Assembly (NCBI RefSeq): GCF_900143095.1 | Contig: NZ_FRDA01000002.1 | Span: 310,001-374,000 of the forward strand | Reading direction: 5' to 3' | Length of the DNA: 64,000 bases | From: Pseudomonas asturiensis | GTDB taxonomy: Bacteria; Pseudomonadota; Gammaproteobacteria; Pseudomonadales; Pseudomonadaceae | Shown: positions 26,619 through 36,245 of the stretch, piece after piece | How positions within the stretch are numbered: position 1 is the first letter of the stretch | How the letters are laid out: each line of letters opens with the position of its first letter | Notes under the pieces: model-generated | The model's database searches: none | The model's input: the letters and a program-made list of their open reading frames with translations, nothing else | What the model was told of the DNA's origin: nothing | Position numbers and translations under genes: made by a program

Positions 26619-26759
26619 GTTGAAGCCTCCAGGCGGGTTGGCCACGGAGATAACCAGACCTTACCGCACGCTGCAAGCCCCGAGGCCCGCCGTTCGGAAG
26701 TCTCTTGCTGTCGTCTCGGATCTACAGGCATCATACCGAGACACTTTGCCCTCGCCGCG

Positions 26760-28085
26760 ATGCCTCTCATGACTCACCGCCCTGCTGCTTTTCCCGCCAA
26801 CGAGGCTGATCGTATTCGGTCTCTGGAGCATCTCGGCATACTGGACAGCGCGCCTGAAGCGGGCTTCGACGATGTCGTGCTGCTGGCGACAACCTTGTGC
26901 GACACCCCCATTGCGCTGGTCTCTCTGGTTGATCGCGAGCGCCAATGGTTCAAGGCCTGCATCGGCCTGGACGTGCGCGAAACTCACCGTGATCTGGCGT
27001 TCTGCGCACACGCGATTCTCGCGCCCAGCGATGTGCTGGTGGTAGAGGATGCCACACTGGACCCACGCTTCGAGCACAGCGCACTGGTGCTCGGGCCGCC
27101 CTACATTCGGTTCTACGCGGGTGCCCCGATCATCAGCGACGCCGGGCTGCCGATGGGCACCGTCTGCGTGATCGACACGCGACCGCGCAGCCTCAGCGAA
27201 CCGCAGCGCCTGGCCCTCCAGGCGCTGGCACGACAGACCGCCAGCCTGATGCAACTGCGCATGCTCAATGAACAGCACGAGCAGCGCGCTGCCGCGCTGA
27301 CGCAGGAACTTGAGCACGCTCAGGGTCATAACCGGGCAACCGAACGCAACCTGCGCCATTCGCAGCGTGTTTCGTCGCTGGGCATGCTGACGGCAAGCAT
27401 TTCCCATGACTTCAATAATCTTCTTCAGGCACTGAGCGCCAGCCTGCAACTGATTCGAATGCGTGCGCGGCGACCGGCAGATGTCGAAAACCTCAGTGAC
27501 ACCGGTCTACAGGCGGTCGAGCATGGGCGACAACTGGTCAGCCGCCTGCTGTCAAGCGTACGCCAGGACGGACCGGAACTGATCTGCATCGACGTAAGCG
27601 AACGCCTTGAGGCTGCCCGGGATCTGCTGCTGCGCTCGGTCGGCAACGAAATGGAGCTGTCGTTCGACCTCGCGGCCAGGGGCTGGGGCGTGCTGTGCGT
27701 TGAAGCGCAGTTGCACGCGGCTATTCTGAACCTGCTCGCCAACGCCCGGGACGCAATGTCCGGGCCTGGCAAAGCCTGTATCACGACACAGATGGAATCC
27801 ATCGAGGACGACCTGCGATTACCGGAAGGCGATTACCTGGTGATCAGCGTGACCGATAATGGCCCCGGCATGCCTGACGAACTGGCAAAGCGCATTTTCG
27901 AACCTTTTTTCACCACCAAGAAAACGGGTCTGGGAACAGGACTGGGACTGGCACAGGTGCAGGAGTTTGCCGTGAATGCCGGCGGCGGCGTACGGGTCGA
28001 GACCTCACCGGGCGACGGAACCTGCATGAAGCTCTACCTGAGAATACTGGGGCGCATCGACACTGGCCTGCCCCGCTCCGAGTAA
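26760..28085 (+). CDS. GAF-domain hybrid-free sensor histidine kinase
   Basis: 441 residues, soluble. A GAF domain covers about 20-165 (TLCDTPIALVSLVDRERQWF, YAGAPIISDAGLPMGTVCVI). The HisKA dimerisation region has phospho-acceptor H216 in SISHDFNNLLQAL. The HATPase has the N box NLLANARDAM and G boxes DNGPGMPDEL and TGLGTGLGL. It has no membrane helix, transmitter or receiver domain, and no response regulator gene is adjacent. It belongs to the HWE/NtrB-like S-x-S-H-D-F-N-N-L-L class often used to sense redox or light through GAF. The stimulus is unknown. Confidence 0.88.
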   Translation: MPLMTHRPAAFPANEADRIRSLEHLGILDSAPEAGFDDVVLLATTLCDTPIALVSLVDRERQWFKACIGLDVRETHRDLAFCAHAILAPSDVLVVEDATLDPRFEHSALVLGPPYIRFYAGAPIISDAGLPMGTVCVIDTRPRSLSEPQRLALQALARQTASLMQLRMLNEQHEQRAAALTQELEHAQGHNRATERNLRHSQRVSSLGMLTASISHDFNNLLQALSASLQLIRMRARRPADVENLSDTGLQAVEHGRQLVSRLLSSVRQDGPELICIDVSERLEAARDLLLRSVGNEMELSFDLAARGWGVLCVEAQLHAAILNLLANARDAMSGPGKACITTQMESIEDDLRLPEGDYLVISVTDNGPGMPDELAKRIFEPFFTTKKTGLGTGLGLAQVQEFAVNAGGGVRVETSPGDGTCMKLYLRILGRIDTGLPRSE

Positions 28086-28456
28086 CAACGCTGGCTTGAT
28101 CACTCGGCACTCAACTCATCGCAGCTCACCTCGCGAAGCGGCCTGACACCGCCTGTCAGCATGTTTCTCGTTAAAACAGGACCTGCGTGGCTGAGTCATG
28201 TCCGGCCAGGTGCGTTTCAGCGTCGGCCCGCATGGCGATCGGCACAGCTCTCGTCAGTGCCCTGGAAAAACCTGGAGGCACTCCACGATAAGGGCCGCTC
28301 GTCGCACCACGGGGAATAGCCGCCGAAACGCACGTCCAGCCAGGCGTTCGGTCACTATGCTTTTTTCAAGGGACGCAGGACCTCCCTGGGGCTACGAGAA
28401 ACCGACAGTACTCTCGATCACCTCGTCGCTCACCCGTCCCTAAATTAGAACAGCCT
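28086..28456. other. Spacer before the glycosyltransferase-debranching pair
   Basis: 371 bp without a convincing gene, codon pattern or repeat. It must contain the promoter of the downstream two-gene unit. I cannot identify a specific sigma-factor motif. The short frames inside it have no ribosome binding site. Confidence 0.5.
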
Positions 28457-29503
28457 ATGAAAGTTGCGCAGATCGCTCCCTTATACGAGTCCGTACCGCC
28501 CTCTTTGTACGGTGGAACAGAACGAGTCGTGGCCCACTTGACGCAGGCACTTGTCGAGCAGGGCCACGAAGTCACGCTGTTTGCCGCCGGTGGATCAAGC
28601 ACCTCAGCAACCCTGGTCGAATGCCGCCATCAGGCGCTGAGACTGGATGAATCGGCATTGAAGTCAGACCTGGCGAGCCACATGAGCATGCTTCATGAGC
28701 TGCGCAACCGGGCCAGCGAATTCGACATTCTGCACTTTCACACCGACCTGCTGCACTTCCCGTTTTTCGAGGCAATCGCCCACAGGACGCTGACCACCGT
28801 GCATGGCAGGCTGGACATCGGCGACCTGCCAGAAACCTATGCGCGCTGGCCCGACTACCCCCTGGTCTCTATCTCACAACACCAGCGCGGCCCACTTTCA
28901 CAAGCACACTGGATCGCCAACATTCCCCATGGTTTGCCGGATGTGGAGACGGACTTCAAGTCCGGGCACGGTGACTACCTGGTATTTCTGGGGCGTATCT
29001 CGCCGGAAAAACGTCCGGACCGAGCAATAGCCATCGCCCGCGCGGCCGGGCTGCCATTAAAGATCGCAGCCAAAGTGGATTGGGCTGATCGTAACTATTT
29101 CGACGCTGTCGTCCGGCCGCAACTAGGCGTCCCCGGGGTCGAGTTTCTGGGCGAGATCGACGACCGCGCCAAGTCCGAGCTGATGGGCCACGCCAGAGCC
29201 CTGTTGTTCCCCATTGACTGGCCCGAGCCATTCGGTCTGGTGATGATCGAGGCCATGGCCTGCGGTACGCCGGTCATTGGCTGGCGCTGCGGATCGGTGC
29301 CTGAAGTGCTTGACCACGGCGTCACAGGCCTGATGGTCAGCAGCGAGGAAGAGGCCGTCAAGGCCGTCCGCCAGGTGCTTGAGCTTGATCGGCAAACCAT
29401 TCGTGACGTATTCAAGAAAAAATTCTCGGCAACCGTCATGGCGCAACGTTACGTCGGTCTGTACCGACACCTTTTGAGAGGCCATGACATCACTGGATCG
29501 TAG
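28457..29503 (+). CDS. GT4-family glycosyltransferase
   Basis: 348 residues with a GT-B fold. The N-terminal domain begins KVAQIAPLYESVPPSLYGGT ERV (glycine-rich acceptor loop). The C-terminal domain has YLVFLGRISPEKRPDRAIAI, the EX7E-like PFGLVMIEAMACGTPVIGW and GSVPEVLDHGVTGLMV. Family 4 enzymes are retaining and use nucleotide sugars. It lies 11 bp from a glycogen-debranching-type gene, so the pair likely makes or remodels one polysaccharide or glycoside. Confidence 0.9.
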   Translation: MKVAQIAPLYESVPPSLYGGTERVVAHLTQALVEQGHEVTLFAAGGSSTSATLVECRHQALRLDESALKSDLASHMSMLHELRNRASEFDILHFHTDLLHFPFFEAIAHRTLTTVHGRLDIGDLPETYARWPDYPLVSISQHQRGPLSQAHWIANIPHGLPDVETDFKSGHGDYLVFLGRISPEKRPDRAIAIARAAGLPLKIAAKVDWADRNYFDAVVRPQLGVPGVEFLGEIDDRAKSELMGHARALLFPIDWPEPFGLVMIEAMACGTPVIGWRCGSVPEVLDHGVTGLMVSSEEEAVKAVRQVLELDRQTIRDVFKKKFSATVMAQRYVGLYRHLLRGHDITGS

Positions 29504-29514
29504 GTGTAAACGCG

Positions 29515-31671
29515 ATGAAGAAGTTACCGTCCAGCCATGAATCTGCCCCACCACTAACGCTCCAAGACCCGCCTTGCAGCCAGACGCTGTTCGTTCTGGT
29601 CAACCACAACATGTTTCTGGTGGCTAATGCATTCGCCGACATAGAAGGCAGCGATGTCGGCTTGTTTCACCACGACACGCGACTGCTGTCCGTCTATCGA
29701 CTGACGCTCGCGGGTCAGCGCCCGACGCTTCTGTCCGCCGCCGTCAGCCAGAACAACGTCTATTTCATTTCCCACCTGACCCACCCTCCCTTGCCGGCGC
29801 TGGGCGCCGAAAACACAACCCAGGGCGTGTTGCACATCGAGCGCAAACGCTTTCTATGGGACGAGCGGATGTTCGAGAGAATCGTGCTGACCAACTACGG
29901 CGATCAGCACTGCCTGCTGCCGATTGATCTGCAGTTCTACGCCGACTTCTTCGACATGTTCGAGGTGCGCGGCCAGTGCCGCCCGCTGCGCGGTACGATC
30001 AACCGTCCCGAGGTTTCTGAGTGCGATGTCGTGCTGCGCTACCGTGGGCTGGATGATCAACTGCGTACCACGGCCATCAGCTTTTCCGAAACACCTGCGC
30101 ATATCGACGGGCACAGCGCCCTTTTCCAGGTCGACATACCTGCCCGCCAGTCCAGAACGTTGTACATCGAAGTCGGCAGCAGCGTCGCCAGCCCCAGCCG
30201 CGAACGCTATCGTCTGGCAGCCGCACAGGCCTGCCGGGCGATGCGCAAAAAACAATGCCGTGGCGCCCGCCTGAAGGTTTCGGGCCGACTGTTCCAGGCC
30301 TGGCTGGACAAGTCCCGCGCTGACCTCGCGTTGTTGACCGCCGACCTGCCGACCGGACCCTACCCCTACGCAGGTGTGCCCTGGTACTCAACACCGTTCG
30401 GCCGCGACGCCATCATCACCGCCTACCAGTCACTGTGGCTGGACCCGGCACTGGCGCGCGGCGTGCTCGCTTATCTGGCCGAACATCAGGCCATGGAGGC
30501 CTCGACATTCAGCGATGCGGAACCGGGCAAGATCATGCACGAAACCCGTCAGGGTGAAATGTCCAGGCTCAAGGAGTTGCCGTTCGCCCGCTACTACGGC
30601 GGCGTCGACACCACGCCGCTGTTCGTGATGCTCGCGGGTGCTTACATGAAAAGAACCGAAGACCGGGCGTTCATCGACACGCTCTGGGCATCGCTGGAAC
30701 GGGCAACGCACTGGCTGGAACGCAACGCGTCCGGCAACGCAGAAGGCTTCATCAGCTATCACCGCGGCGAATCCACGGGGCTGGCCAATCAGGGCTGGAA
30801 AGACAGCCACGACTCGATCTTCCACAGCGACGGCCGCTCACCCGAAGGTCCCATCGCGTTGGTCGAAGTCCAGGGCTATGCCTGGCGCGCCTACCTGGCC
30901 ATGAGCGAACTGGCCAGAATTCGCGGCGACGAGAAAGCCGCTGCACACTGGCAGACCTGCGCCGAGCAGTTGCGCGATGCAGTCGAGCGGTGCTTCTGGA
31001 TGGAGGACCTACAGTTCTACGCCCTGGCACTGGACGGCCAGGGCGAACGCTGCAATGTGAAGGCCTCCAACGCCGGCCATCTGCTGTTCACTGGCCTGCC
31101 CGCCCCCGAACGCGGTCGAGCCGTCGCGCGCCAGTTGCTGGCTGGCCATTTCGACAGTGGCTGGGGCCTGCGCACCCTGGAAAGCGGCGCCATTCGCTTC
31201 AATCCCATGTCGTATCACAACGGTTCCGTGTGGCCGCACGACGTTGCCCTGTGCGTGGCCGGCATTGCCCGTTACGGCGAACAGGCAGGTGCCATTCACA
31301 TTCTGAGCAGCGTGTTCGAGGCTGCCACCTGCTTTGGCATGCGTCTGCCGGAACTTTACTGCGGCTTCAAGCGCGGCGCAGGCGAACCTCCCATCGCCTA
31401 CCCCGTCGCGTGCCTGCCTCAGGCATGGGCAGCAGGCTCGGTGTTCATGCTGCTGCAAGCCTGCCTGGGCATCACCATTGATGCCGCCGAAAAACGCGTC
31501 GTCGTCACCCACCCTCGCCTGCCGATCGGCATAGACCGGCTCGAAGTGCGACGCCTGAGGTTTGGTGAGTTCCAGATTGGTTTGACGGTGCAACGGATTG
31601 GCGACCGGGTGGCGGCATTCATCGAACGCCAGCAAGGCCCAGGCGTGGTGAGAATGGACGTGAGGCTTTAG
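29515..31671 (+). CDS. Amylo-alpha-1,6-glucosidase-like protein (debranching N-terminal domain)
   Basis: 718 residues, no signal peptide. Residues about 20-230 are the glycogen debranching enzyme N-terminal domain (NHNMFLVANAFADIEGSDVG, FHHDTRLLSVYRLTL). An (alpha/alpha)6 glycoside-hydrolase barrel follows (PWYSTPFGRDAIITAYQSLW, LANQGWKDSHDSI, YHNGSVWPHDVALCVAGIAR). The conserved Asp in GWKDSHDS and in FGRDA are candidate acids. The family is linked to alpha-glucan or trehalose-type stress metabolism in Pseudomonas. No glycogen synthase genes are nearby. It is co-transcribed with the GT4 gene (11-bp gap). Confidence 0.88.
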   Translation: MKKLPSSHESAPPLTLQDPPCSQTLFVLVNHNMFLVANAFADIEGSDVGLFHHDTRLLSVYRLTLAGQRPTLLSAAVSQNNVYFISHLTHPPLPALGAENTTQGVLHIERKRFLWDERMFERIVLTNYGDQHCLLPIDLQFYADFFDMFEVRGQCRPLRGTINRPEVSECDVVLRYRGLDDQLRTTAISFSETPAHIDGHSALFQVDIPARQSRTLYIEVGSSVASPSRERYRLAAAQACRAMRKKQCRGARLKVSGRLFQAWLDKSRADLALLTADLPTGPYPYAGVPWYSTPFGRDAIITAYQSLWLDPALARGVLAYLAEHQAMEASTFSDAEPGKIMHETRQGEMSRLKELPFARYYGGVDTTPLFVMLAGAYMKRTEDRAFIDTLWASLERATHWLERNASGNAEGFISYHRGESTGLANQGWKDSHDSIFHSDGRSPEGPIALVEVQGYAWRAYLAMSELARIRGDEKAAAHWQTCAEQLRDAVERCFWMEDLQFYALALDGQGERCNVKASNAGHLLFTGLPAPERGRAVARQLLAGHFDSGWGLRTLESGAIRFNPMSYHNGSVWPHDVALCVAGIARYGEQAGAIHILSSVFEAATCFGMRLPELYCGFKRGAGEPPIAYPVACLPQAWAAGSVFMLLQACLGITIDAAEKRVVVTHPRLPIGIDRLEVRRLRFGEFQIGLTVQRIGDRVAAFIERQQGPGVVRMDVRL

Positions 31672-31790
31672 GCCCTGCTCGCCAAAAGGCGTGCTGCAGA
31701 ACCGTTCGGCCGCTCCGTCGGCCACCTTGGGGCATTGTCGCAATAGGCGGCTTCGCGCATCATGCCGTTGCCTCCCTCTCGACGCACTCT

Positions 31791-33200
31791 ATGAAACGCT
31801 ACGAAAAATTTGCCGCCGACATTGCCGAAATGATCCGTAGCGGGATTCTGCCACCCGGCGAAAAAGTCCCCTCGGTCAGGGTCGCGAGCCGCCGCTATTC
31901 CGTGAGCCCGACCACGGTTTTCAAAGCCTACTACCTGCTTGAAGACAAAGGCCTGATTCAGGCCCGTGCCCGTTCAGGTTATTACGTTCGCGAATACGGT
32001 CCGCAGACCATGACCGAACCCGAACTGGTCAGGCACGTCAGCGAAGGCACCGAGGTCGGCGTCAGCGAGTTGATCTTCTCGGTGCTGGCGTCACTCAAGG
32101 ACCCTGACACCGTTCCCTTCGGTTCCGCCTTTCCCAGCCCGCACCTCTACCCGCTGCCACGCCTGGCAAAATCGATGGGCGCGGCAGTCCGGGCAATGAC
32201 GCCCGCGGCGATCATCAATGACATGACCACCGGCAATGCCGACCTGCGTCGGCAGATTGCCTTGCGCTACATGATCGGTGGCACGGGACTGTCTGCCGAC
32301 GAACTGGTGATCACCAACGGTGCCATGGAAGCCTTGAATCTCAGCCTGCAATGCGTCACCGAACCGGGTGATCTGGTTGCCATTGAGGCCCCGGCGTTCT
32401 ATGCGTGCCTGCAGGTTCTGGAGCGGCTGAAGCTCAAGGCCGTGGAAATACCGGTGCACCCGCGTGACGGCGTGGATCTGGACTCCCTGGAAGACAGCAT
32501 GAGCCGTTTGCCGATCAAGGCCTGCTGGTTCATGAGCAGTTTTCAGAACCCGTTGGGCGCCAGCCTTCCTGCGGAAAAACAGGCCCGTCTGTACGAGCTG
32601 CTGGACACGTATGACATCGCGCTGATCGAAGACGATGTTTATGCAGAGCTGTATTACGGAACCACAGCCCCTCACCCGATCAAGAGCCTGGACCGCAGTG
32701 GACGGGTCATGCATTGCGGATCGTTCTCCAAAACCCTCGCGCCCGGCTATCGGGTCGGCTGGGTTGCGGGCGGGCGTTACACCGAACAGATCAATCGCCT
32801 CAAACTCATGACCACCCTGTCGCCTTCAGTCCCCGCGCAGGCTGCGATTGCCGACTACCTCGATCATGGTGGCTATGACCGGCACTTGAGAAAGCTACGC
32901 GACACGCTGGAAATTCAGCAGGGCGCCATGCTTGCGGCGGCCGCCCGCTACTTTCCGGCAGGCACTCGCGTGACGAAACCGGTCGGCGGCTATTTTTTGT
33001 GGTTCGAATTTCCTGAACAGGTCGATTCGCTCCAGTTGTTTCAGAAAGCACTGGCGCAAGGCATCAGCCTGGCACCAGGGCCGATCTTTTCACCTTCACA
33101 GCGTTTTCGTAACTGCGCGCGCCTGAATCACGGCAGTCCATGGGATGACCGTTGCGAGCAGGCGATGGCGACACTGGGCCGGATTCTCGCTACGTTCTGA
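31791..33200 (+). CDS. MocR-type regulator (GntR HTH + aminotransferase domain)
   Basis: 469 residues. A GntR winged helix (about 1-70: YEKFAADIAEMIRSGILPPG, SRRYSVSPTTVFKAYYLLED) is fused to a class I aminotransferase fold. The PLP lysine is in HCGSFSKTLAPGYRVGW, and the PLP phosphate region includes NGAMEALNLSL. MocR proteins use PLP as co-effector, not as an enzyme cofactor. They usually control an adjacent gene of vitamin B6, GABA or amino-acid metabolism or transport. The next intact gene on its strand is a tiny membrane peptide. Confidence 0.9.
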   Translation: MKRYEKFAADIAEMIRSGILPPGEKVPSVRVASRRYSVSPTTVFKAYYLLEDKGLIQARARSGYYVREYGPQTMTEPELVRHVSEGTEVGVSELIFSVLASLKDPDTVPFGSAFPSPHLYPLPRLAKSMGAAVRAMTPAAIINDMTTGNADLRRQIALRYMIGGTGLSADELVITNGAMEALNLSLQCVTEPGDLVAIEAPAFYACLQVLERLKLKAVEIPVHPRDGVDLDSLEDSMSRLPIKACWFMSSFQNPLGASLPAEKQARLYELLDTYDIALIEDDVYAELYYGTTAPHPIKSLDRSGRVMHCGSFSKTLAPGYRVGWVAGGRYTEQINRLKLMTTLSPSVPAQAAIADYLDHGGYDRHLRKLRDTLEIQQGAMLAAAARYFPAGTRVTKPVGGYFLWFEFPEQVDSLQLFQKALAQGISLAPGPIFSPSQRFRNCARLNHGSPWDDRCEQAMATLGRILATF

Positions 33201-33313
33201 AGCCGCCATCGACAAACTGATCTCTTTTTTTATTCGCTTTCTGAATCTGTACCATTTTCTACCAGCCACCGATAATTGCCCTGCGATCCACACCGATCAA
33301 CGAAGAGGTTCTC

Positions 33314-33397
33314 ATGGGCAAGATGGCATTGGGTTTACTGGCATTTCTGGCATTCACTATTGCAGTCGGGCTATTGGGGACGATACCGCCGTCCTGA
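33314..33397 (+). CDS. Possible 27-residue membrane peptide
   Basis: ATG at 33314, preceded by AAGAGG at suitable spacing, encodes a single hydrophobic helix (KMALGLLAFLAFTIAVGLLG) with a Lys N-terminally and TIPPS at the end. Size, composition and ribosome binding site fit a real small membrane protein. It follows MocR by 113 bp and precedes an RND pump remnant on the other strand. Two TACCA repeats lie 50-64 bp upstream. Confidence 0.45.
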   Translation: MGKMALGLLAFLAFTIAVGLLGTIPPS

Positions 33398-33400
33398 CAC

Positions 33401-33545
33401 TCAGTGCTTTTCCTCACCGGGCTTGAGCTTGTCGAACAACAGCCAGTAAAGGGTGGGAATCAGCCCCAGGGTCACCAGCGTACCCAGCGCCAGCCCACCC
33501 ATGATGGTGATTGCCATACCCTCCCACAGCGTTTGCTGCTTCACG
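33401..33545 (-). pseudogene. C-terminal remnant of an RND efflux transporter
   Basis: Read on the minus strand the segment gives about 48 codons ending at TGA (33401-33403). It includes WEGMAITIMGGLALGTLVTL followed by GLIPTLYWLLFDKLKPGEEK, the last helix and tail of an RND (AcrB/CzcA-like) inner-membrane pump. No start codon or earlier RND sequence remains. Upstream DNA turns into unrelated sequence near 33545. It is a decayed or recombined fragment, not a functional gene. Confidence 0.75.
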
Positions 33546-33681
33546 CGGCGGCGACGCTCAATTCATACCGCGTCTGTTCCAGTCACTGCACTGGACATCA
33601 TCACAGCCATGACGTTAACGTAAGCGGCAATCAAGATACGCAGTCATCACATCTCAACAATAAAAAGACCGAGGATGCGAC

Positions 33682-35361
33682 ATGCTGAGCTATTGCGCTG
33701 GAGTGCAACACCCACCCCTGCTTGAACACACCATCGGTACCGCGCTGTCGGAGGCTGTCACGCGCTGGTCAGAGCAAGACGCGCTGATCGTGCCCTTCCA
33801 ACAGGTGCGCTACAGCTGGCGCGACCTCGGGCGCGAGGTCGATACGGCGGCTCGCGCCCTCCTCACGCTTGGGGTCGAAAGAGGTCAGCGGGTCGGCATC
33901 TGGGCACCCAATTGCGCGCAATGGTGCATCACGCAACTGGCCAGCGCGAAGATCGGCGCAGTACTGGTCAATATCAATCCGGCCTATCGTACCTCTGAGT
34001 TGACCTACGCGTTGCAACGTTCCGGCTGCTCGTGGCTAGTGACCGCAGACTGCTTCAAGGACTCGGATTACCACGCCATGCTCGTGGCAGTCGTCCCACA
34101 GCTGTTGAACCGCCAGCCTGGACGCTGGACAAGCGAAGATCTCCCGGACTTGCGCGGTGTCATCAGCCTGGCCGACAACCCGCCGTCCGGCATGCTGGCC
34201 TGGCACACGCTACCTTCGCTTGCAGACTCGACGAGCCCTGACGCCCTCCAAAGGCGCGCCGCCAGCCTCAGCGCGCAGGACCCGATCAATATCCAGTACA
34301 CCTCGGGCACCACCGGCTTTCCAAAAGGCGCCACGCTGAGCCATCGCAATATTCTCAATAATGGCTACATGGTCGGGTACAACCTTGGCCTTGGCTCGAC
34401 AGACCGGCTGGTCATCCCGGTGCCGCTTTACCACTGTTTTGGCATGGTGATGGGCAACCTCGCCTGCCTCACTCATGGCGCGACGATGATTTACCCGGCC
34501 CCTGCGTTCGAGCCTGTCGCGACACTGGAAGCGGTAGCCAGGGAGCGGGCGACATTCCTGTACGGCGTGCCGACCATGTTCATTAAGGAACTGGATCTGC
34601 CCGAACGCCAGTCGTTGGACCTTTCCAGCCTCAAGGGCGGGATCATGGCAGGCAGCATCTGCCCCATCGAAACCATGCGCCAAGTGATCGACCAGATGCA
34701 CATGAGCGGGGTGCAGATCGCTTACGGCATGACTGAAACCAGCCCCGTGTCCCTGCAGACAGCCAACGACGACCCGCTGGAGTTGCGGGTGAGCAGCGTC
34801 GGGCGCACTCAGCCACATCTGGAACACAAGGTCATTGATGCCGCCGGCAATACGCTGGAACGCGGTCAGGTGGGCGAGCTGTGCACGCGTGGTTACAGCG
34901 TCATGCTGGGTTACTGGCAGGACGACGAGGCCACGGCCCGAGACCTTGATGCCGAGGGCTGGATGCACACGGGCGACCTGGTGCAGATGGACGCTGACGG
35001 TTACGTGATGATTGTGGGGCGTAGCAAGGACATGATCATTCGGGGCGGCGAGAACATTTACCCGCGTGAAATCGAAGAACTGCTGCTGCAACATGCCGAT
35101 GTGGCTGAAGCCTACGTCGTCGGCATCCCGTGCGAGCGCTACGGCGAAGAACTGGTGGCCTGGATCAGGCTGCATCCGGGACGCCCAACGGACGAGCAGG
35201 CACTGCGTGAGTTCTTTCGCCCACGGGTTGCCCATTTCAAAGTGCCCAGGCATGTGCTGTTCGTCGACAGCTTTCCCATGACCGTCACCGGCAAGGTGCA
35301 GAAATTCAGAATGCGGGAACTCAGTGTGCTTCATCTCGCTGAAGGCCACGAGAAGAATTGA
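33682..35361 (+). CDS. AMP-binding acyl-CoA synthetase
   Basis: 559 residues. The ANL adenylation motifs are complete: P-loop [44 protein letters not shown] and the catalytic lysine in TVTGKVQKF. It resembles fatty-acyl-CoA synthases of the medium-chain or short-chain type (AcsF/FadD-like). It activates a carboxylic acid with ATP and CoA. The substrate is uncertain. GAGG precedes the ATG at 33682. It has no obvious operon partner. Confidence 0.9.
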   Translation: MLSYCAGVQHPPLLEHTIGTALSEAVTRWSEQDALIVPFQQVRYSWRDLGREVDTAARALLTLGVERGQRVGIWAPNCAQWCITQLASAKIGAVLVNINPAYRTSELTYALQRSGCSWLVTADCFKDSDYHAMLVAVVPQLLNRQPGRWTSEDLPDLRGVISLADNPPSGMLAWHTLPSLADSTSPDALQRRAASLSAQDPINIQYTSGTTGFPKGATLSHRNILNNGYMVGYNLGLGSTDRLVIPVPLYHCFGMVMGNLACLTHGATMIYPAPAFEPVATLEAVARERATFLYGVPTMFIKELDLPERQSLDLSSLKGGIMAGSICPIETMRQVIDQMHMSGVQIAYGMTETSPVSLQTANDDPLELRVSSVGRTQPHLEHKVIDAAGNTLERGQVGELCTRGYSVMLGYWQDDEATARDLDAEGWMHTGDLVQMDADGYVMIVGRSKDMIIRGGENIYPREIEELLLQHADVAEAYVVGIPCERYGEELVAWIRLHPGRPTDEQALREFFRPRVAHFKVPRHVLFVDSFPMTVTGKVQKFRMRELSVLHLAEGHEKN

Positions 35362-35367
35362 AAACAG

Positions 35368-35404
35368 GCCGAACGGGCGTTGTATCGTTCGGCACATGAT
35401 TTTT
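35368..35404 (+). terminator. Probable terminator after the acyl-CoA synthetase
   Basis: GCCGAACG (35368-35375) pairs with CGTTCGGC (35386-35393), 7 bp after the stop codon, and a TTTTTC run follows at 35400. The U-tract begins six nt beyond the stem, so it is only a fair match. Confidence 0.5.
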
Positions 35405-35440
35405 CAAACGCAAAAACTCGTCAGTTACAAAAACACCACC

Positions 35441-35475
35441 TTTCCAAAAGGCAACTTTCCAAAAGGCAACTTTCC
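35441..35475. repeat. 15-bp tandem repeat
   Basis: TTTCCAAAAGGCAAC occurs at 35441-35455 and 35456-35470 and begins again at 35471 (TTTCC). That is 2.3 copies of a 15-bp unit with identical sequence. It lies in a non-coding AT-rich spacer, so its copy number may vary between strains. Confidence 0.75.
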
Positions 35476-35981
35476 CACGCGTGAGCTGCAGATAAAAACA
35501 TGACATATCCGACGTAAATTTTTATTTAAAAACATACTTCAGCGTTATTGACGCACGTATTGAAACTGTTGAGTGATCATTACGCATTAACATCAAGAGT
35601 CTTTTACCTGGCAACAACTTTTCAGGGTTTTCATTCAGGCTGCATAGGTTATCAGGCCTCTAAACCTAATCACAGTTAGGTTTAGCATAAAGGCGAATCA
35701 TAGCTATTTATTTAAGATATGCACAATTTTATTAATTTTTTCTGATATAAAACGACAAAAAATACTAAAATACACGTCAATTACGCTTTCCCTTCGCCCC
35801 CTGACGGTTGAAAAAACCCACGCAGATCACCCTATAGCCAAATGGCATCATTTAATAAATTGCGCTTCCGGAATATTTTATAAAAAGCTGAACTTCTGCC
35901 GTTCTTTCGTGACTGACTGTCCTGTCGGCAGCGAGAGCGCTGCGACCACTCAAAAATATTTCCCTGCCACCCTCCATCGAG
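35476..35981. promoter_or_regulatory. AT-rich regulatory spacer upstream of the secreted protein/GH3 operon
   Basis: About 500 bp with runs such as TAATTTTTTCTGATATAAAAC, far more AT-rich than the surrounding genes, and no credible coding sequence. It must hold the promoter for the downstream genes. Such AT-rich DNA is a preferred site for MvaT-type xenogeneic silencers (inference). No individual promoter can be fixed by eye. Confidence 0.5.
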
Positions 35982-36245
35982 ATGCCATTGATGATTCGAT
36001 CCATGCTGCCCGTTTTAGGCGCTGCGCTTCTGTGCGCGCAAAGTTTGTCTGCGCTCGCGGCCGATTCAATACCAACCGCCAACACTGCAACCTCAGACGC
36101 CCATATACGACTGCAAGTAGAGGCGACACGCGACCAGCTTTCAGGCGCGAACACAATCACCCCTTCAACAAAATCCGGGGCTGCCGCTTTGCTTGATGCC
36201 CCCGTCGACACTGATGACGCTCCGGCGCAGGAGCAACGTCCTTGA
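35982..36245 (+). CDS. Small secreted hypothetical protein
   Basis: 87 residues, or 84 if it starts at the ATG at 35991. A clear Sec signal peptide (MIRSMLPVLGAALLCAQSLS then ALA|A) is followed by a short, Thr/Ala/Asp-rich mature part without Cys. I do not recognise a family. Its TGA (36243-36245) overlaps the TTG start of the GH3 gene, so it likely shares a message with it and may couple its translation. It may be an accessory factor or a leader for the beta-glucosidase. Confidence 0.6.
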   Translation: MPLMIRSMLPVLGAALLCAQSLSALAADSIPTANTATSDAHIRLQVEATRDQLSGANTITPSTKSGAAALLDAPVDTDDAPAQEQRP

